From an uncultured Prevotellaceae bacterium (lineage in GTDB: Bacteria; Bacteroidota; Bacteroidia; Bacteroidales; Bacteroidaceae), in contig CADASP010000012.1 in assembly GCA_902790625.1 (NCBI GenBank), forward strand, positions 62,001-126,000: a DNA stretch of 64,000 nt, given 5' to 3'. Positions 1-9,400 of this stretch are shown one piece after another. Positions within the stretch are counted from its first letter, which is position 1; each line of letters begins with the position of its first letter. Both the position numbers and the translations under genes were made by a program. Under the pieces are notes generated by a model, which did no database searches, was not told the origin of the DNA, and was given only the letters and a program-made list of their open reading frames with translations.

Positions 1-2
1 CC

Positions 3-2690
3 AAGACGGAGGAAGAGTTGAAGCAGCGACAGCAGTTCAAGCCGTTGGGGAAGATAGACCTCGACACGCTGAACAAGCCTAAGCCGCAGCAACCTGCTGT
101 GGCAAGCCCGGTGAAGAAAAACGAACCGAAGGCTGCTGCCGAGAGCCCGGTTCAGAAACAGCAGGTCGCACCTCCTGTGGCGAAGAAAGAGCCTCAGCCG
201 GCGGTGGTGAACCAACCCAAGCCGGTTGTGGAGCAACCGAAGCCCGTGGAAAAGCCGAAGCCCGTGGTGGAGCAGCCAAAACCCGCTGAACAGCCGAAAC
301 CCGCTCAACAACCCAAGCCCGCAGAGAAGAAGCCCGCCGAGCAGCCAAAGCCCGCCGTGCAGCCCCAGGCAGAGACGGCTGCACAGGCTCCACGCACCGA
401 GATATACACCCTGAAGAGCGAGGCCAAGCTGGCTCCGAAGGTGAACGTGCTGGGCAAAATCGACCTGTCGACCATCAACCAAAGCACGAGGCCGAAGAAG
501 AAGTCGAAGGAAGAAAAGCGCAAACAGCGCGAAGAGAAAGCCGGACAGCAGAAGACGGCCCAGCAGGGTGCCCAGAGTGGCGAGAAGCGCAAGCGCGAGC
601 GCATTCGCAGCGGAAAGGTGGACATCGAGGAGGCTGCACGCCAGCAACAACAGCAGCAGGCCCAGCAACAAGGGAGCGGCAAGAAAAAGAACAAAGGCGG
701 CAACCAGAACTTCAACGACCAGCAGCAGGGCGGAGGCAAGAACAAGAAGAAGAAGGGGCAGCAGCCACCCAAGCCCATCGAGGTGAACGAGGAGGACGTG
801 GCACGCCAGGTGAAGGAGACACTGGCTCGCCTCACCTCGAAGACCCAGCAGAACAAGAAGGGTGCCAAATATCGCAAGGAGAAGCGCGATGCCGTGGCCG
901 AGCGCATGAACGAGGAGATGGCTGCCGAGGCTGCAAAGAGCAAGGTGCTGAAGCTCACAGAGTTCGTCACCGTGAGCGAGCTTGCCACCATGATGAACGT
1001 ACCCGTGGTAAAGGTCATCGGTACCTGCATGTCGATAGGCATCATGGTGTCTATCAACCAGCGCCTCGATGCCGAAACCATCAACATCGTGGCCGACGAG
1101 TTCGGATTCAAGACCGAATACGTCTCTGCTGAGGTGCAGAACGCCATCCACGAGGAGGCCGACGACGAGAACGACCTGCTGCCACGCGCTCCGATTGTCA
1201 CCGTGATGGGACATGTGGACCATGGTAAGACATCGCTGCTCGACTATATCCGCAAGACCAATGTCATCGCTGGCGAGGCCGGCGGCATCACCCAGCACAT
1301 CGGTGCCTACAATGTGACGCTGCCCGATGGGCGCCAGATCACCTTCCTCGACACCCCTGGCCACGAGGCGTTCACCGCCATGCGTGCCCGTGGCGCACAG
1401 GTGACGGATATCGCCATCATCATCGTGGCGGCCGACGACAGCGTGATGCCCACCACCAAGGAGGCCATCGCTCATGCACAGGCTGCCAATGTGCCCATGG
1501 TGTTTGCCATCAACAAGATTGACAAACCGGGTGCCAATCCTGAGAAGATTCGCGAAGACCTGGCCAACATGAACCTGCTCGTGGAAGACTGGGGCGGCAA
1601 ATATCAGTGCCAGGAAATCAGCGCCAAGAAGGGCATCGGCGTGGAGGAGCTATTAGAGAAGGTGCTCCTTGAGGCCGAGATGCTCGAACTGAAAGCCAAC
1701 CCCAACCGCAAGGCCACGGGCAGCATCATCGAGAGCTCGCTCGACAAGGGCCGTGGCTACGTCAGCACCGTCCTCGTCAGCAATGGAACGCTGCGGGTGG
1801 GCGACGTGGTGATTGCCGGCAGCAGCCATGGACGCATCAAGGCCATGTTCAACGAGCGCAACGAGCGCATACAGGAGGCTCGGCCCGCACAGCCCGCCAT
1901 CATCCTCGGACTGAACGGAGCACCCACGGCTGGCGACGCCTTCAACGTGATGGACACCGAGCAAGAGGCCCGCGAGATTGCCAACAAGCGCGAGCAGCTG
2001 CAGCGCGAGCAGGGACTGCGCACACAGCGCACCATCGGACTCGACGACATCAGCCACCGCATCGCGCTTGGCGAGTTCCACGAGCTGAACATCGTTGTCA
2101 AGGGCGACACCGACGGTTCCATCGAGGCACTCAGCGACTCGTTCATCAAGCTTTCAACCGAGAAGGTGCAGGTGAATGTCATCTCGAAGGCCGTCGGACA
2201 AATCTCGGAGAACGATGTCATGCTGGCATCGGCATCGAAGGCCGTCATCATCGGCTTCCAAGTGCGCCCGTCGTCGGCAGCACGCAAGCTCGCCGAAAGC
2301 GAAGGCGTGGAAATCAACACCTACAGCATCATCTACGATGCCATCGAGGATGTGCGCTCCACCATGGAGGGCATGCTCGACAAGGTGATAAAGGAAGAGG
2401 TGACCGCCCAGGTGGAGGTGCGCGAGGTCTACAAGATTTCGAAGGTGGGCACCGTGGCCGGTGCCATGGTGGTGGAAGGCAAGGTGCACCGCACCGACAA
2501 GGCACGTCTGGTGCGCGACGGCATCGTGGTCTTCACCGGAGCCATCAATGCGCTGAAGCGCTACAAGGACGACGTGAAGGAGGTGGCCACCAACTTCGAG
2601 TGCGGCATCTCGCTCGTCAACTTCAACGACATACAGCAAGGCGACATCATCGAGACCTTCCAGGAAATCGAGGTGCAGCAGAAGCTGTAA
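3..2690 (+). CDS. infB: Translation initiation factor IF-2 (5' end outside window)
   Basis: GTPase that brings initiator fMet-tRNA to the 30S subunit and promotes subunit joining in the cytoplasm. The frame is open to the left edge of the window, so the true start lies upstream; 895 residues are visible. The first ~130 residues are a low-complexity Pro/Lys/Gln region, followed by a Lys/Arg/Gln-rich stretch. The IF2 N-terminal domain ([15 protein letters not shown]) begins near visible residue 320. The G domain follows near 400, with G1 GHVDHGKT, G3 DTPGHEAF and G4 NKID, and then domains II to IV. The gene ends just before two strong hairpins that separate it from the convergent wbqC-like gene. 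Identity is certain from the G motifs and overall order. The repetitive N-terminus is typical of the variable IF-2 N-terminal region. Confidence 0.97.
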   Translation, partial: KTEEELKQRQQFKPLGKIDLDTLNKPKPQQPAVASPVKKNEPKAAAESPVQKQQVAPPVAKKEPQPAVVNQPKPVVEQPKPVEKPKPVVEQPKPAEQPKPAQQPKPAEKKPAEQPKPAVQPQAETAAQAPRTEIYTLKSEAKLAPKVNVLGKIDLSTINQSTRPKKKSKEEKRKQREEKAGQQKTAQQGAQSGEKRKRERIRSGKVDIEEAARQQQQQQAQQQGSGKKKNKGGNQNFNDQQQGGGKNKKKKGQQPPKPIEVNEEDVARQVKETLARLTSKTQQNKKGAKYRKEKRDAVAERMNEEMAAEAAKSKVLKLTEFVTVSELATMMNVPVVKVIGTCMSIGIMVSINQRLDAETINIVADEFGFKTEYVSAEVQNAIHEEADDENDLLPRAPIVTVMGHVDHGKTSLLDYIRKTNVIAGEAGGITQHIGAYNVTLPDGRQITFLDTPGHEAFTAMRARGAQVTDIAIIIVAADDSVMPTTKEAIAHAQAANVPMVFAINKIDKPGANPEKIREDLANMNLLVEDWGGKYQCQEISAKKGIGVEELLEKVLLEAEMLELKANPNRKATGSIIESSLDKGRGYVSTVLVSNGTLRVGDVVIAGSSHGRIKAMFNERNERIQEARPAQPAIILGLNGAPTAGDAFNVMDTEQEAREIANKREQLQREQGLRTQRTIGLDDISHRIALGEFHELNIVVKGDTDGSIEALSDSFIKLSTEKVQVNVISKAVGQISENDVMLASASKAVIIGFQVRPSSAARKLAESEGVEINTYSIIYDAIEDVRSTMEGMLDKVIKEEVTAQVEVREVYKISKVGTVAGAMVVEGKVHRTDKARLVRDGIVVFTGAINALKRYKDDVKEVATNFECGISLVNFNDIQQGDIIETFQEIEVQQKL

Positions 2691-2703
2691 CCCCCAGTCC
2701 GGG

Positions 2704-2734
2704 CCGGAATCTCCAGAAATTCTGGAGATTCCGG
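2704..2734. repeat. Perfect 15-bp inverted repeat after infB
   Basis: The arms 2704-2718 and 2720-2734 are exact reverse complements around a single central base. It lies 14 bases after the infB stop. There is no T-run on either side, so it may be a palindromic repeat or an RNA-processing hairpin rather than a classical terminator. Confidence 0.6.
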
Positions 2735-2740
2735 AAATTC

Positions 2741-2788
2741 GCTCGCAGAGGCTGCTCCCAATGGTGGGGGCAGCCTCTGCGAGCTTTT
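2741..2788. terminator. Hairpin terminator between convergent infB and wbqC-like gene
   Basis: The 15-bp arms GCTCGCAGAGGCTGC (2741-2755) and its exact complement (2770-2784) are followed by TTTTGC on the plus strand. Its position between convergent genes fits a terminator, possibly bidirectional. Confidence 0.7.
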
Positions 2789-2807
2789 GCACATCGCTGG
2801 TGGCTTT

Positions 2808-3410
2808 TTAGAGGAAGAAGATGGCTTCAGGCCCCATGTTGAGCAGCAGGTCGAGGATGCTCAGATTGGGCAGGAAACCGTGGCGCTGCGAAAACACTTG
2901 ATAATATGGACGCGACACGAATTCGGGGTCGGGTAGGGGATGCTTGGGGCTGATGGCTTCGCGATAATCAGCGAAGCCGACAACTCTCTCAAATTCTGTG
3001 GTATTCTTCAAAACGGGATGGATGTCGAGCAGCTCGCACATCCTGCGCACGATGGCATCGTTGAAGTCGACGAGCCGTTCCCACTGATGCTCGAAGAAGA
3101 AAGGGCGCAGGTCGTCTTCGTAGTATTCCAGGAAGGGCGAGTCGCCGTAGGCACTGGTGATGGCCTGCCAATGCTGGTGGCGCCAGTTGCCGTGGTCGCT
3201 GATGCGTAGGTCGGCCACCAGTCGGTTGGTTTTGCTCCCCTCCACCGGCACGGTGAGGGCTTGCACCCCCTGGGCAGTGGCGATGAGGCAGCGGTTGCGG
3301 TAGGTTTGCTTTTGGAAGCTTTCGCAAACCTCAATCATCGCCTCGCCGTGCCGATAAAGCTTCTGATACCATTGCACAGGGCCAAAATAGGTGGTGGAGA
3401 GCAGAACCAT
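2808..3410 (-). CDS. WbqC-like family protein
   Basis: Predicted cytoplasmic protein of 200 residues resembling the WbqC-like family (PF08889), whose members often occur near surface-polysaccharide genes. The biochemical role is not established. The diagnostic N-terminus is MVLLSTTYFGPVQWYQKL, followed by the family's QKQTYRNR segment near residue 30. The open frame extends much further upstream but there only shadows the neighbouring peptidase paralog. The ATG at 3410 gives a protein that starts at the family start. It lies 29 bases downstream of the lepB paralog and is probably cotranscribed with dapB-lepB, an arrangement I recall from other Bacteroidales. Family assignment is fairly sure; function is unknown. 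Confidence 0.8.
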   Translation of the reverse strand: MVLLSTTYFGPVQWYQKLYRHGEAMIEVCESFQKQTYRNRCLIATAQGVQALTVPVEGSKTNRLVADLRISDHGNWRHQHWQAITSAYGDSPFLEYYEDDLRPFFFEHQWERLVDFNDAIVRRMCELLDIHPVLKNTTEFERVVGFADYREAISPKHPLPDPEFVSRPYYQVFSQRHGFLPNLSILDLLLNMGPEAIFFL

Positions 3411-3439
3411 ATTCTCTTTGGGATGAAGCAAATGCTGAA

Positions 3440-3982
3440 TCAGAGTGGCAGCAAAAGCCTGTCGCCGCGCCAGCCTCTCAGGATGGATGTGGCAGGGGCA
3501 TGGCTGAAGACAACCATTGTGGCTCGCCCGATGATGAACTGTTCGGGGATGAAGCCCAGCGTGCGCGAGTCGGTGGCATTCTCTGTGCCCAAGGCCTCCA
3601 TCCAGTAGTGGTCGGCGCTGTCGCATGCCTTCGTACTGGGCACCACCATCATCTGGCCGTCGGCTGTGCTGACGGTGTCGCCAGGCAGTGCCTTGCAGCG
3701 GCATATCAGTACCTCGCTGGGGTTCTGGGGGTTCTCGAAGGCCACCACGTCGCCTCGGCTGACGGGGCGTCGCCATAAGCGGCCATAGCCGAAGAGACCA
3801 CCGTTGCCGCCCACGCGCAGTCCGTAGCTCCAGCGGTTCACCAGCACGCGGTCGCCTTGCAGCAGCACGGGCGACAATCCATTCCCCTCGATGGTGCAGA
3901 TGGTGAAAGCCAAAGCCCTGAAGACGAGCATCAGCAACAGCGCCACTGCCAGCGCCAAGAGGAATCGAAAGGTTTTTAGCAT
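3440..3982 (-). CDS. Signal peptidase I-like (S26) paralog lacking the catalytic dyad
   Basis: A 180-residue protein with one N-terminal membrane segment (residues 5-24, FLLALAVALLLMLVFRALAF) and the S26 fold signature: LLQGDRVLVNRWSYG, ALPGDTV and DSRTLGFIPEQFIIGRA. Aligned by eye to the neighbouring LepB, the catalytic Ser position (S-x-E-P) is Gly in EGNGLSP. The catalytic Lys position (K-R-x-x-x-LPGD) is Cys in LICRCKALPGD. The box E DSR motif remains. It may therefore be an inactive paralog, or it may use shifted residues. I start it at MLKTFRF because the upstream extension runs through a palindromic repeat. It sits between lepB and the wbqC-like gene, probably in one operon. Confidence 0.8.
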   Translation of the reverse strand: MLKTFRFLLALAVALLLMLVFRALAFTICTIEGNGLSPVLLQGDRVLVNRWSYGLRVGGNGGLFGYGRLWRRPVSRGDVVAFENPQNPSEVLICRCKALPGDTVSTADGQMMVVPSTKACDSADHYWMEALGTENATDSRTLGFIPEQFIIGRATMVVFSHAPATSILRGWRGDRLLLPL

Positions 3983-3999
3983 TTTGGTTCGTTCTGTTT

Positions 4000-4018
4000 G
4001 TTGTGGCACTGCCACAAC
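4000..4018. repeat. Palindromic element copy 1 (TTGTGGC-ACT-GCCACAA)
   Basis: A 19-base palindrome with a 3-base centre in the spacer between lepB and its paralog. The same core, followed on the minus strand by AAAC-GAAC-type sequence, recurs twice at 11056-11117, so it is a dispersed element and not simply a local terminator. Confidence 0.65.
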
Positions 4019-4029
4019 CCACCCCACCG

Positions 4030-5538
4030 CTACTTGATGTTGTCAACGAAGCGGAACAGGCGGTTCCAGCGGATGCCTCCGTTGAACATGCTGCGGTCGG
4101 GGTCGCTGCTCCACCAGATGAAGATGGGCTTGCCCACGATGTGGTCCTCGGGCACGAAGCCCCAGTAGCGCGAGTCGGCCGAGTTGTGGCGGTTGTCGCC
4201 CATCATCCAGTAGTAGTCCATCTTGAAGGTGTAGCTGCTGCTTTCCTTGTCGTTGATGTAGATCTTGCCGTTCTTCACTTCCAGCTTGTTGTCTTCGTAG
4301 GCTCTGATGCAGCGCTCGTAGATGGGCAGGTTGTCGAGGGTAAGCTCTATGCTGGCACCCTTCTTCGGAATCCAGATGGGACCGTAGTTGTCGCGCGTCC
4401 ACTGCATGTTTCCGTTCTGCGGGTATAGGCGGCGCCAGTCGTCTTCGGGCGGCGTGGTGTTCAGCTCCACGCTCTCCACCAGGTTCTTGTTCTGTTCCAA
4501 TGCGGCCTTGGCAGCCTTGGTGAGCGGCATGCCATCCACCACCGTGCGGCGGGTGAAGCGTATGTCGTCGCGCTGCGAACTGGGGGGATAGCCCAGGTCT
4601 TCGCAGGTGATGCCCAGCTCCTTCATCAGGTCGTTGGTGAGCGTGGCACCCTCGCGAAACACCACGGTGTGCCAATACTGCACCAGGTCGGGCTCTTTGT
4701 TGGCTTTGCCGTCGGTGTAGATGATGCGGTCTTTGATTTCCAGTGTCTGGCCGGGCAGTCCCACGCAGCGTTTCACGTAGTTTTCGCGGCGGTCGGTGGG
4801 ACGGGTGTCGATGTCGCCGAAGCGGGCCCAGTCGGCCTTGATGGCGGCTTTGCCGGCAGCGTATACCTGGCTGAAGAATTTGAGACGGTCGAGGGGTGCC
4901 ACGCTGTCGAGCATGTGGGGATTGGCAGGGTGGCCCAGCGCGGCCTCATACTGCTGCCATCCAAACTGGTAGCACAAGTCGTAATAGACCGTCTGGTAAG
5001 GCAGTTCGCTGCAGATGGTGTCGCCAGCGGGATAGTTAAACACCACGATGTCGTTCTGCTGCACATGTCCCAGGCCCTTCACGCGGCGGTAGTCCCAGTG
5101 TGGCCACTCAATGTAGCTCTTCAGTCCGCCGATGGGCAGGGTGTGCTGTGTCAGGGGCACGGTGAGCGGCGTCTGCGGAATGCGTGGACCATAGCTCACT
5201 TTCGACACGAAGAGGTAGTCGCCGGTGAGCAGCGATTTCTCAAGCGAGCTGCTGGGGATGACATAGTTCTGAAAGAAGAACTGGTTGATGAAGTAGACGG
5301 CCACAAGGGCGAAGACAATGGCATCGACCCACGACATGATGAAGCGCCACGGGCCTTCGCTGTCTTTCCACCACTGCCAGTTGATTTTCTTCGAGATATA
5401 TGCGTCGTAGATGAAGGGCACCACCAGGAGGCCCATCCACGATTTCACCCAGTATAGGAACAGCAGATAGAGCACCAGCACGATGATGAACTTGGCCCAT
5501 TGCCGCTTCATGTTTGGTTTTTTCTTTTCTTTTTTCAT
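4030..5538 (-). CDS. lepB: Signal peptidase I
   Basis: Inner-membrane serine protease that removes signal peptides from exported proteins. It is 502 residues long, more than typical enzymes (~300), because of a large insertion between the Ser and Lys boxes, a pattern I associate with Bacteroidota LepB. Hydrophobic segments lie near residues 17-45 and 66-88. The catalytic Ser is in IPSSSLEKSLLTGD (near 95-108). The catalytic Lys is in NYVKRCVGLPGQ (near 254). Box E is MMGDNRHNSADSRYWGFVPEDHIVGK near the C-terminus. The N-terminus is very basic (MKKEKKKPNMKRQ); an internal Met10 is an alternative start. It is downstream of dapB and upstream of the degenerate paralog. Confidence 0.95.
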   Translation of the reverse strand: MKKEKKKPNMKRQWAKFIIVLVLYLLFLYWVKSWMGLLVVPFIYDAYISKKINWQWWKDSEGPWRFIMSWVDAIVFALVAVYFINQFFFQNYVIPSSSLEKSLLTGDYLFVSKVSYGPRIPQTPLTVPLTQHTLPIGGLKSYIEWPHWDYRRVKGLGHVQQNDIVVFNYPAGDTICSELPYQTVYYDLCYQFGWQQYEAALGHPANPHMLDSVAPLDRLKFFSQVYAAGKAAIKADWARFGDIDTRPTDRRENYVKRCVGLPGQTLEIKDRIIYTDGKANKEPDLVQYWHTVVFREGATLTNDLMKELGITCEDLGYPPSSQRDDIRFTRRTVVDGMPLTKAAKAALEQNKNLVESVELNTTPPEDDWRRLYPQNGNMQWTRDNYGPIWIPKKGASIELTLDNLPIYERCIRAYEDNKLEVKNGKIYINDKESSSYTFKMDYYWMMGDNRHNSADSRYWGFVPEDHIVGKPIFIWWSSDPDRSMFNGGIRWNRLFRFVDNIK

Positions 5539-5559
5539 TGTTTTTCTTTTGGTTTGTTC

Positions 5560-5608
5560 TGGTCTTTCCAGATTATTCGGATTATTCGGAATTTTCGGAT
5601 AATCTGTG
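5560..5608. repeat. ATTATTCGG-type short repeats between lepB and dapB
   Basis: Imperfect tandem nonamers (ATTATTCGG twice, then AATTTTCGG) flanked by CAGATTAT and ATAATCTG, which form an inverted repeat. This resembles the TTC-GAAAATTC repeats at 61681-61742. Confidence 0.5.
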
Positions 5609-5627
5609 ATGTCCGGCTCGCTTGGAA

Positions 5628-6344
5628 TTAAAAATCAAACATATCGCTGATGGTGAGCAGACCGCTGTGGGTGGCCGTGTATTCTGCGGCCATGACGGCT
5701 CCCAAGGCAAATCCCTTGCGGCTGTGGGCATCGTGGCTGATGGTGATGAGGTCGGCATCGCTGTCGTAGCGGATGGTGTGGATGCCGGGCACTTCGCCTC
5801 GCCTGATGTGGTCGATGCGCAGCAGGGCGGGGTCGTTGGTGTCCTCAGCCCAGGCGTTCTTGCGGTCGATGTTGGCCACGATGTCTTCGGCCAGCGTGAT
5901 GGCGGTGCCGCTGGGATGGTCTAGCTTGTGCACGTGGTGCGTCTCTTCCATCTCCACGTCGTACTGTGGGAACTTGTTCATGATGCGGGCAAGATAGCGG
6001 TTGACGGCGGCGAAGATGGCCACGCCGATGGAGAAATTGGAAGCCCAGAAGAGCGTCTTGCCTTCCTCCTGGCAGCGTCGGCGCACGTCGTCGCCGTGGC
6101 TCTTCATCCATCCTGTGCTACCGCTCACCACCTTCACGCCCCTTTCCCAGCACTTCAGATAGTTGCCGTAGGCGGCTGTGGGACTGGTGAACTCGATGGC
6201 CACGTCGGCCTGTGCAAAACGGTCGCTGTCGAACTCCTCTTGATTGTCTATGTCGATGATGCTGACAATCTCATGGCCAAGGCCACGGGCTATCTCTTCA
6301 ATCATTTTGCCCATCTTGCCATAGCCTATTAATGCTATTTTCAT
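5628..6344 (-). CDS. dapB: 4-hydroxy-tetrahydrodipicolinate reductase
   Basis: NAD(P)H-dependent reductase of the lysine and diaminopimelate pathway, acting in the cytoplasm. It is 238 residues long, normal for the shorter Bacteroidota form. The start MKIALIGYGKMGKMIEE carries the Rossmann nucleotide loop (GYGKMG). The family substrate signature appears as EETHHVHKLDHPSGTA near residues 135-150, with the conserved His/Lys pair and the GTA loop. I use the internal ATG at 6344, since the longer frame (to 6401) adds a tail that runs through the promoter. A -7 box lies 24 bases upstream. It leads the minus-strand run dapB-lepB-lepB paralog-wbqC. Confidence 0.96.
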   Translation of the reverse strand: MKIALIGYGKMGKMIEEIARGLGHEIVSIIDIDNQEEFDSDRFAQADVAIEFTSPTAAYGNYLKCWERGVKVVSGSTGWMKSHGDDVRRRCQEEGKTLFWASNFSIGVAIFAAVNRYLARIMNKFPQYDVEMEETHHVHKLDHPSGTAITLAEDIVANIDRKNAWAEDTNDPALLRIDHIRRGEVPGIHTIRYDSDADLITISHDAHSRKGFALGAVMAAEYTATHSGLLTISDMFDF

Positions 6345-6367
6345 CTTCGAAGATTTTAAAACCGATG

Positions 6368-6375
6368 CAAAAGTA
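6368..6375 (-). promoter_or_regulatory. Bacteroidota -7 box for dapB (TACTTTTG)
   Basis: On the minus strand this reads TACTTTTG, matching TAnnTTTG, 24 bases before the chosen dapB ATG. No clear -33 TTG at the usual spacing was found. Confidence 0.5.
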
Positions 6376-6459
6376 CACAAAAAGTGGCAATTACAGGCCA
6401 TTAAGCATAAGAATTTAAGTTTTCTTTAGAGGAAAGACGGCCAGTTAAAAAAAAAACTG

Positions 6460-6467
6460 TAATTTTG
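6460..6467 (+). promoter_or_regulatory. Bacteroidota -7 box for metH (TAATTTTG)
   Basis: TAATTTTG ends 9 bases before the metH ATG at 6477, which predicts an almost leaderless transcript. No -33 TTG is obvious. A TTG inside this box is in frame with metH, but using it as the start would place the start codon in the promoter. Confidence 0.5.
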
Positions 6468-6476
6468 CACCCTGTA

Positions 6477-9400
6477 ATGAAGCAAGATGCCAATATACGC
6501 CTTGCCCTGCAGCGTCGGATATTGATTCTCGACGGTGCTATGGGCACCAAGATTCAGGCCATGGGGCTTTCCGAGGCCGACTTTCATCGTGGGCGGTTCC
6601 ATGACTGGCCTGTGTCGCTGGTGGGCAACAACGATGTGCTGTCGCTCACTGCTCCCGAAGCCATCGCCGCCATTCACCGTGCATACATCGATGCTGGTGC
6701 CGACATCATCAGCACCAACACGTTCTCGTCGAACCGTATCAGCCAGCACGAATACGGCTGCGAGGGCGAAGCCAGGGCGATGGCGCTGGCTGGTGCCCAG
6801 CTGGCACGTCGCGTGGCCGACGAGTGCGCTGACCACCACGTCTGGGTGGCCGGGTCGATGGGGCCCACGGCCAAGTCGCTCACGTTGGCTTCGGATATGA
6901 GCCAGCCCGCCCTGCGCACCGTGGACTTCGACACGATGGCCGCCGCCTACGAAGAGCAAGCCGAGGCCCTGCTTGAAGGTGGTGCCGACGTGCTGCTGCT
7001 CGAGACCTGCTACGACGCACTGAACACAAAGGCGGCCCTCTATGCCATCCAGCGGCTCAATGAGCGACTGAACTTGCAGACACCCGTCATGGTGTCGGCC
7101 ACCATCAACGACCGCAGCGGACGTCTGCTGACGGGACAGGCGCTGGAGGCCTTCTTCATCAGCATCTGCCATTACCCCCATTTGCTCTCTTTTGGCTTGA
7201 ACTGCTCGTTTGGAGTGGCCGACCTGCGTCCTTTTGCCGAGCAGATGTCGGCCCGTGTGCCTGTGTACTTCTCGCTCCATCCCAATGCCGGACTGCCCAA
7301 CGAGATGGGCGAGTACGAGGAGTTGCCCGCCTACACCGCCACCCATCTCAGGCAGATGGCCGAGGCAGGGCTGCTGAACATCGCGGGAGGCTGCTGCGGC
7401 ACTGACGAGCGCCACATCCGTGCTATCAGCGAGGCACTGAAAGGACTGACACCTCGACAGCCGGCCACGCCCGACCAAAGGCTGTGGCTGTCGGGACTCG
7501 ACGCGCTCTGCATCCCCTCGTTGGGCGAGGTAACAGGAGCGAGCTTCATGAACATCGGCGAGCGCACCAATGTGGCTGGCTCGCGGAAGTTTGCCCGCTT
7601 GATTGCAGCAAAAAGCTACGACGAGGCCCTCTCCGTGGCACGTCATCAGATAGAAGGCGGTGCCAGCATCATCGACATCAACATGGACGATGCCATGCTC
7701 GACAGCCGCCAAGAGATGCAGATCTTCGGCCGATACATTGCCAACGACCCATCGGTGGCACGCGCCGTGCTGATGATCGACAGCAGCGACTGGCCCACCG
7801 TGGTGGCTGGCTTGAAGAACGCGCAGGGCAAGTGCATCGTCAACTCCATCAGTCTGAAGGGTGGCGAAGCCGACTTCGTGGAGAAAGCCCACGAGCTGCG
7901 ACGCTTGGGGGCTGCCGTGGTGGTGATGGCCTTCGACGAAGAGGGGCAGGCCACCACCTACGAGCGCAAGATTGCTATTTCCGACCGAGCCTACAAGCTG
8001 CTGACGGGCATCGGCTTCCCGCCGCAAGACATCATCTTCGATGTCAATGTGCTCACCGTTGCCACCGGCATCAAGGAGCACCAGACCTACGCCGTCGATT
8101 TCATCCGTGCCGTGGAGTGGATCAAGCACCACCTGCCGCTGGCCAAGACCAGTGGCGGTGTGAGCAACCTGTCGTTCAGCTTCCGTGGTAATAATATGGT
8201 ACGTGAGGCCATGCACAGCGTGTTCCTCTATCACGCCGTCAGGAAGGGACTCGACATGGCCATCGTCAACCCCGCCATGCTGCAGGTCTACGACGATATT
8301 GAACCCCATCTGTTGCGGGCCGTTGAGGATGTCATCCTGAATACCGACGATGAGGCCACTGAGCGCCTCGTCGGTGTGAGCGAAGAATTAAGGGAAAAAA
8401 ACGTTGAACGTTCTTCGCCGAGCGCAACGTTCAACGTTCAACGTTCAACGTTCAACGTCGAAGAGCGCCTGACCGAAGCGCTGACCAAGGGCATCAGTGA
8501 CCATTTGGCCGATGATGTGGCCGAGGCGTTGGCGAAGTATGGCCGCCCCCTCGACGTGATAGAAAAGCCCCTGATGCAGGCCATGAAGCATATAGGCCAG
8601 CTGTTTGGTCAGGGGAAGATGTTCCTGCCACAGGTGGTGAAGTCGGCGCAGGTGATGAAGAACGCCGTGGCTCTGCTGCAGCCCTACATCGATGCGGCCG
8701 ACGCTGCCGATAGTCGCAAGGAGAAACCCTGCGTGGTGTTGGCCACCGCCAATGGCGACGTGCACGACATTGGCAAGAACATCGTGGGCATCGTGCTGGC
8801 TTGCAATGGCTTTGAGGTGGTCGACCTGGGCGTGATGGTCCCTGGCGAGACCATCCTTGAGGCCACCAAGAAGCATCGCCCGGTGCTGGTGGGGGTGAGC
8901 GGACTCATCACCCCGTCGCTGAAGGAGATGGAGAAGCTGTGCCAGCTGTTTCAGCGCGAAGGGCTGCGCACGCCCATCCTCGTGGGCGGTGCCACCACCT
9001 CGGCTGTGCACACCGCCGTGAAGCTGGCCCCGCTCTACGATGGCTTGGTGCTCTATGGCGGCGATGCCTCTCAGACCTCGGTGCTGGCCAAGCGCATGGA
9101 ACTTGATGCCGATGCCGTGGCCGCCGACGTGCGCAGCGAGCAGGAGCTGTTGCGCACCACCTACGATGAGCACCACACGCAGATAGTGCCCTACGAAGAG
9201 GCCAATGAAAAGGCAGTAGCCCCCTCTTCTCATGTTTTTTCGGTTGCAAGCGACCAGCTGTCAAGCGCAACCCATGAACAGTCTATGAAAGACTTTGTGC
9301 TTGGTAAAACTATAGAATCCCCCTCGGGGGCAGTAGGGGGGGCTGCTCTCCTCCCTCTCATCGACTGGCGCATGTTCCTGCTCTTCTGGGGTTTCAAGGG

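Noticed and set aside
3411..4046. N-terminal extension of the WbqC-like protein
   Set aside because: It is an alternative frame of the lepB paralog. The conserved family start is at 3410.
6426..8309. Long minus-strand open frame (627 codons) opposite metH
   Set aside because: It mirrors metH codons in an antisense frame. High G+C makes such frames common; there are no recognisable domains and no promoter.
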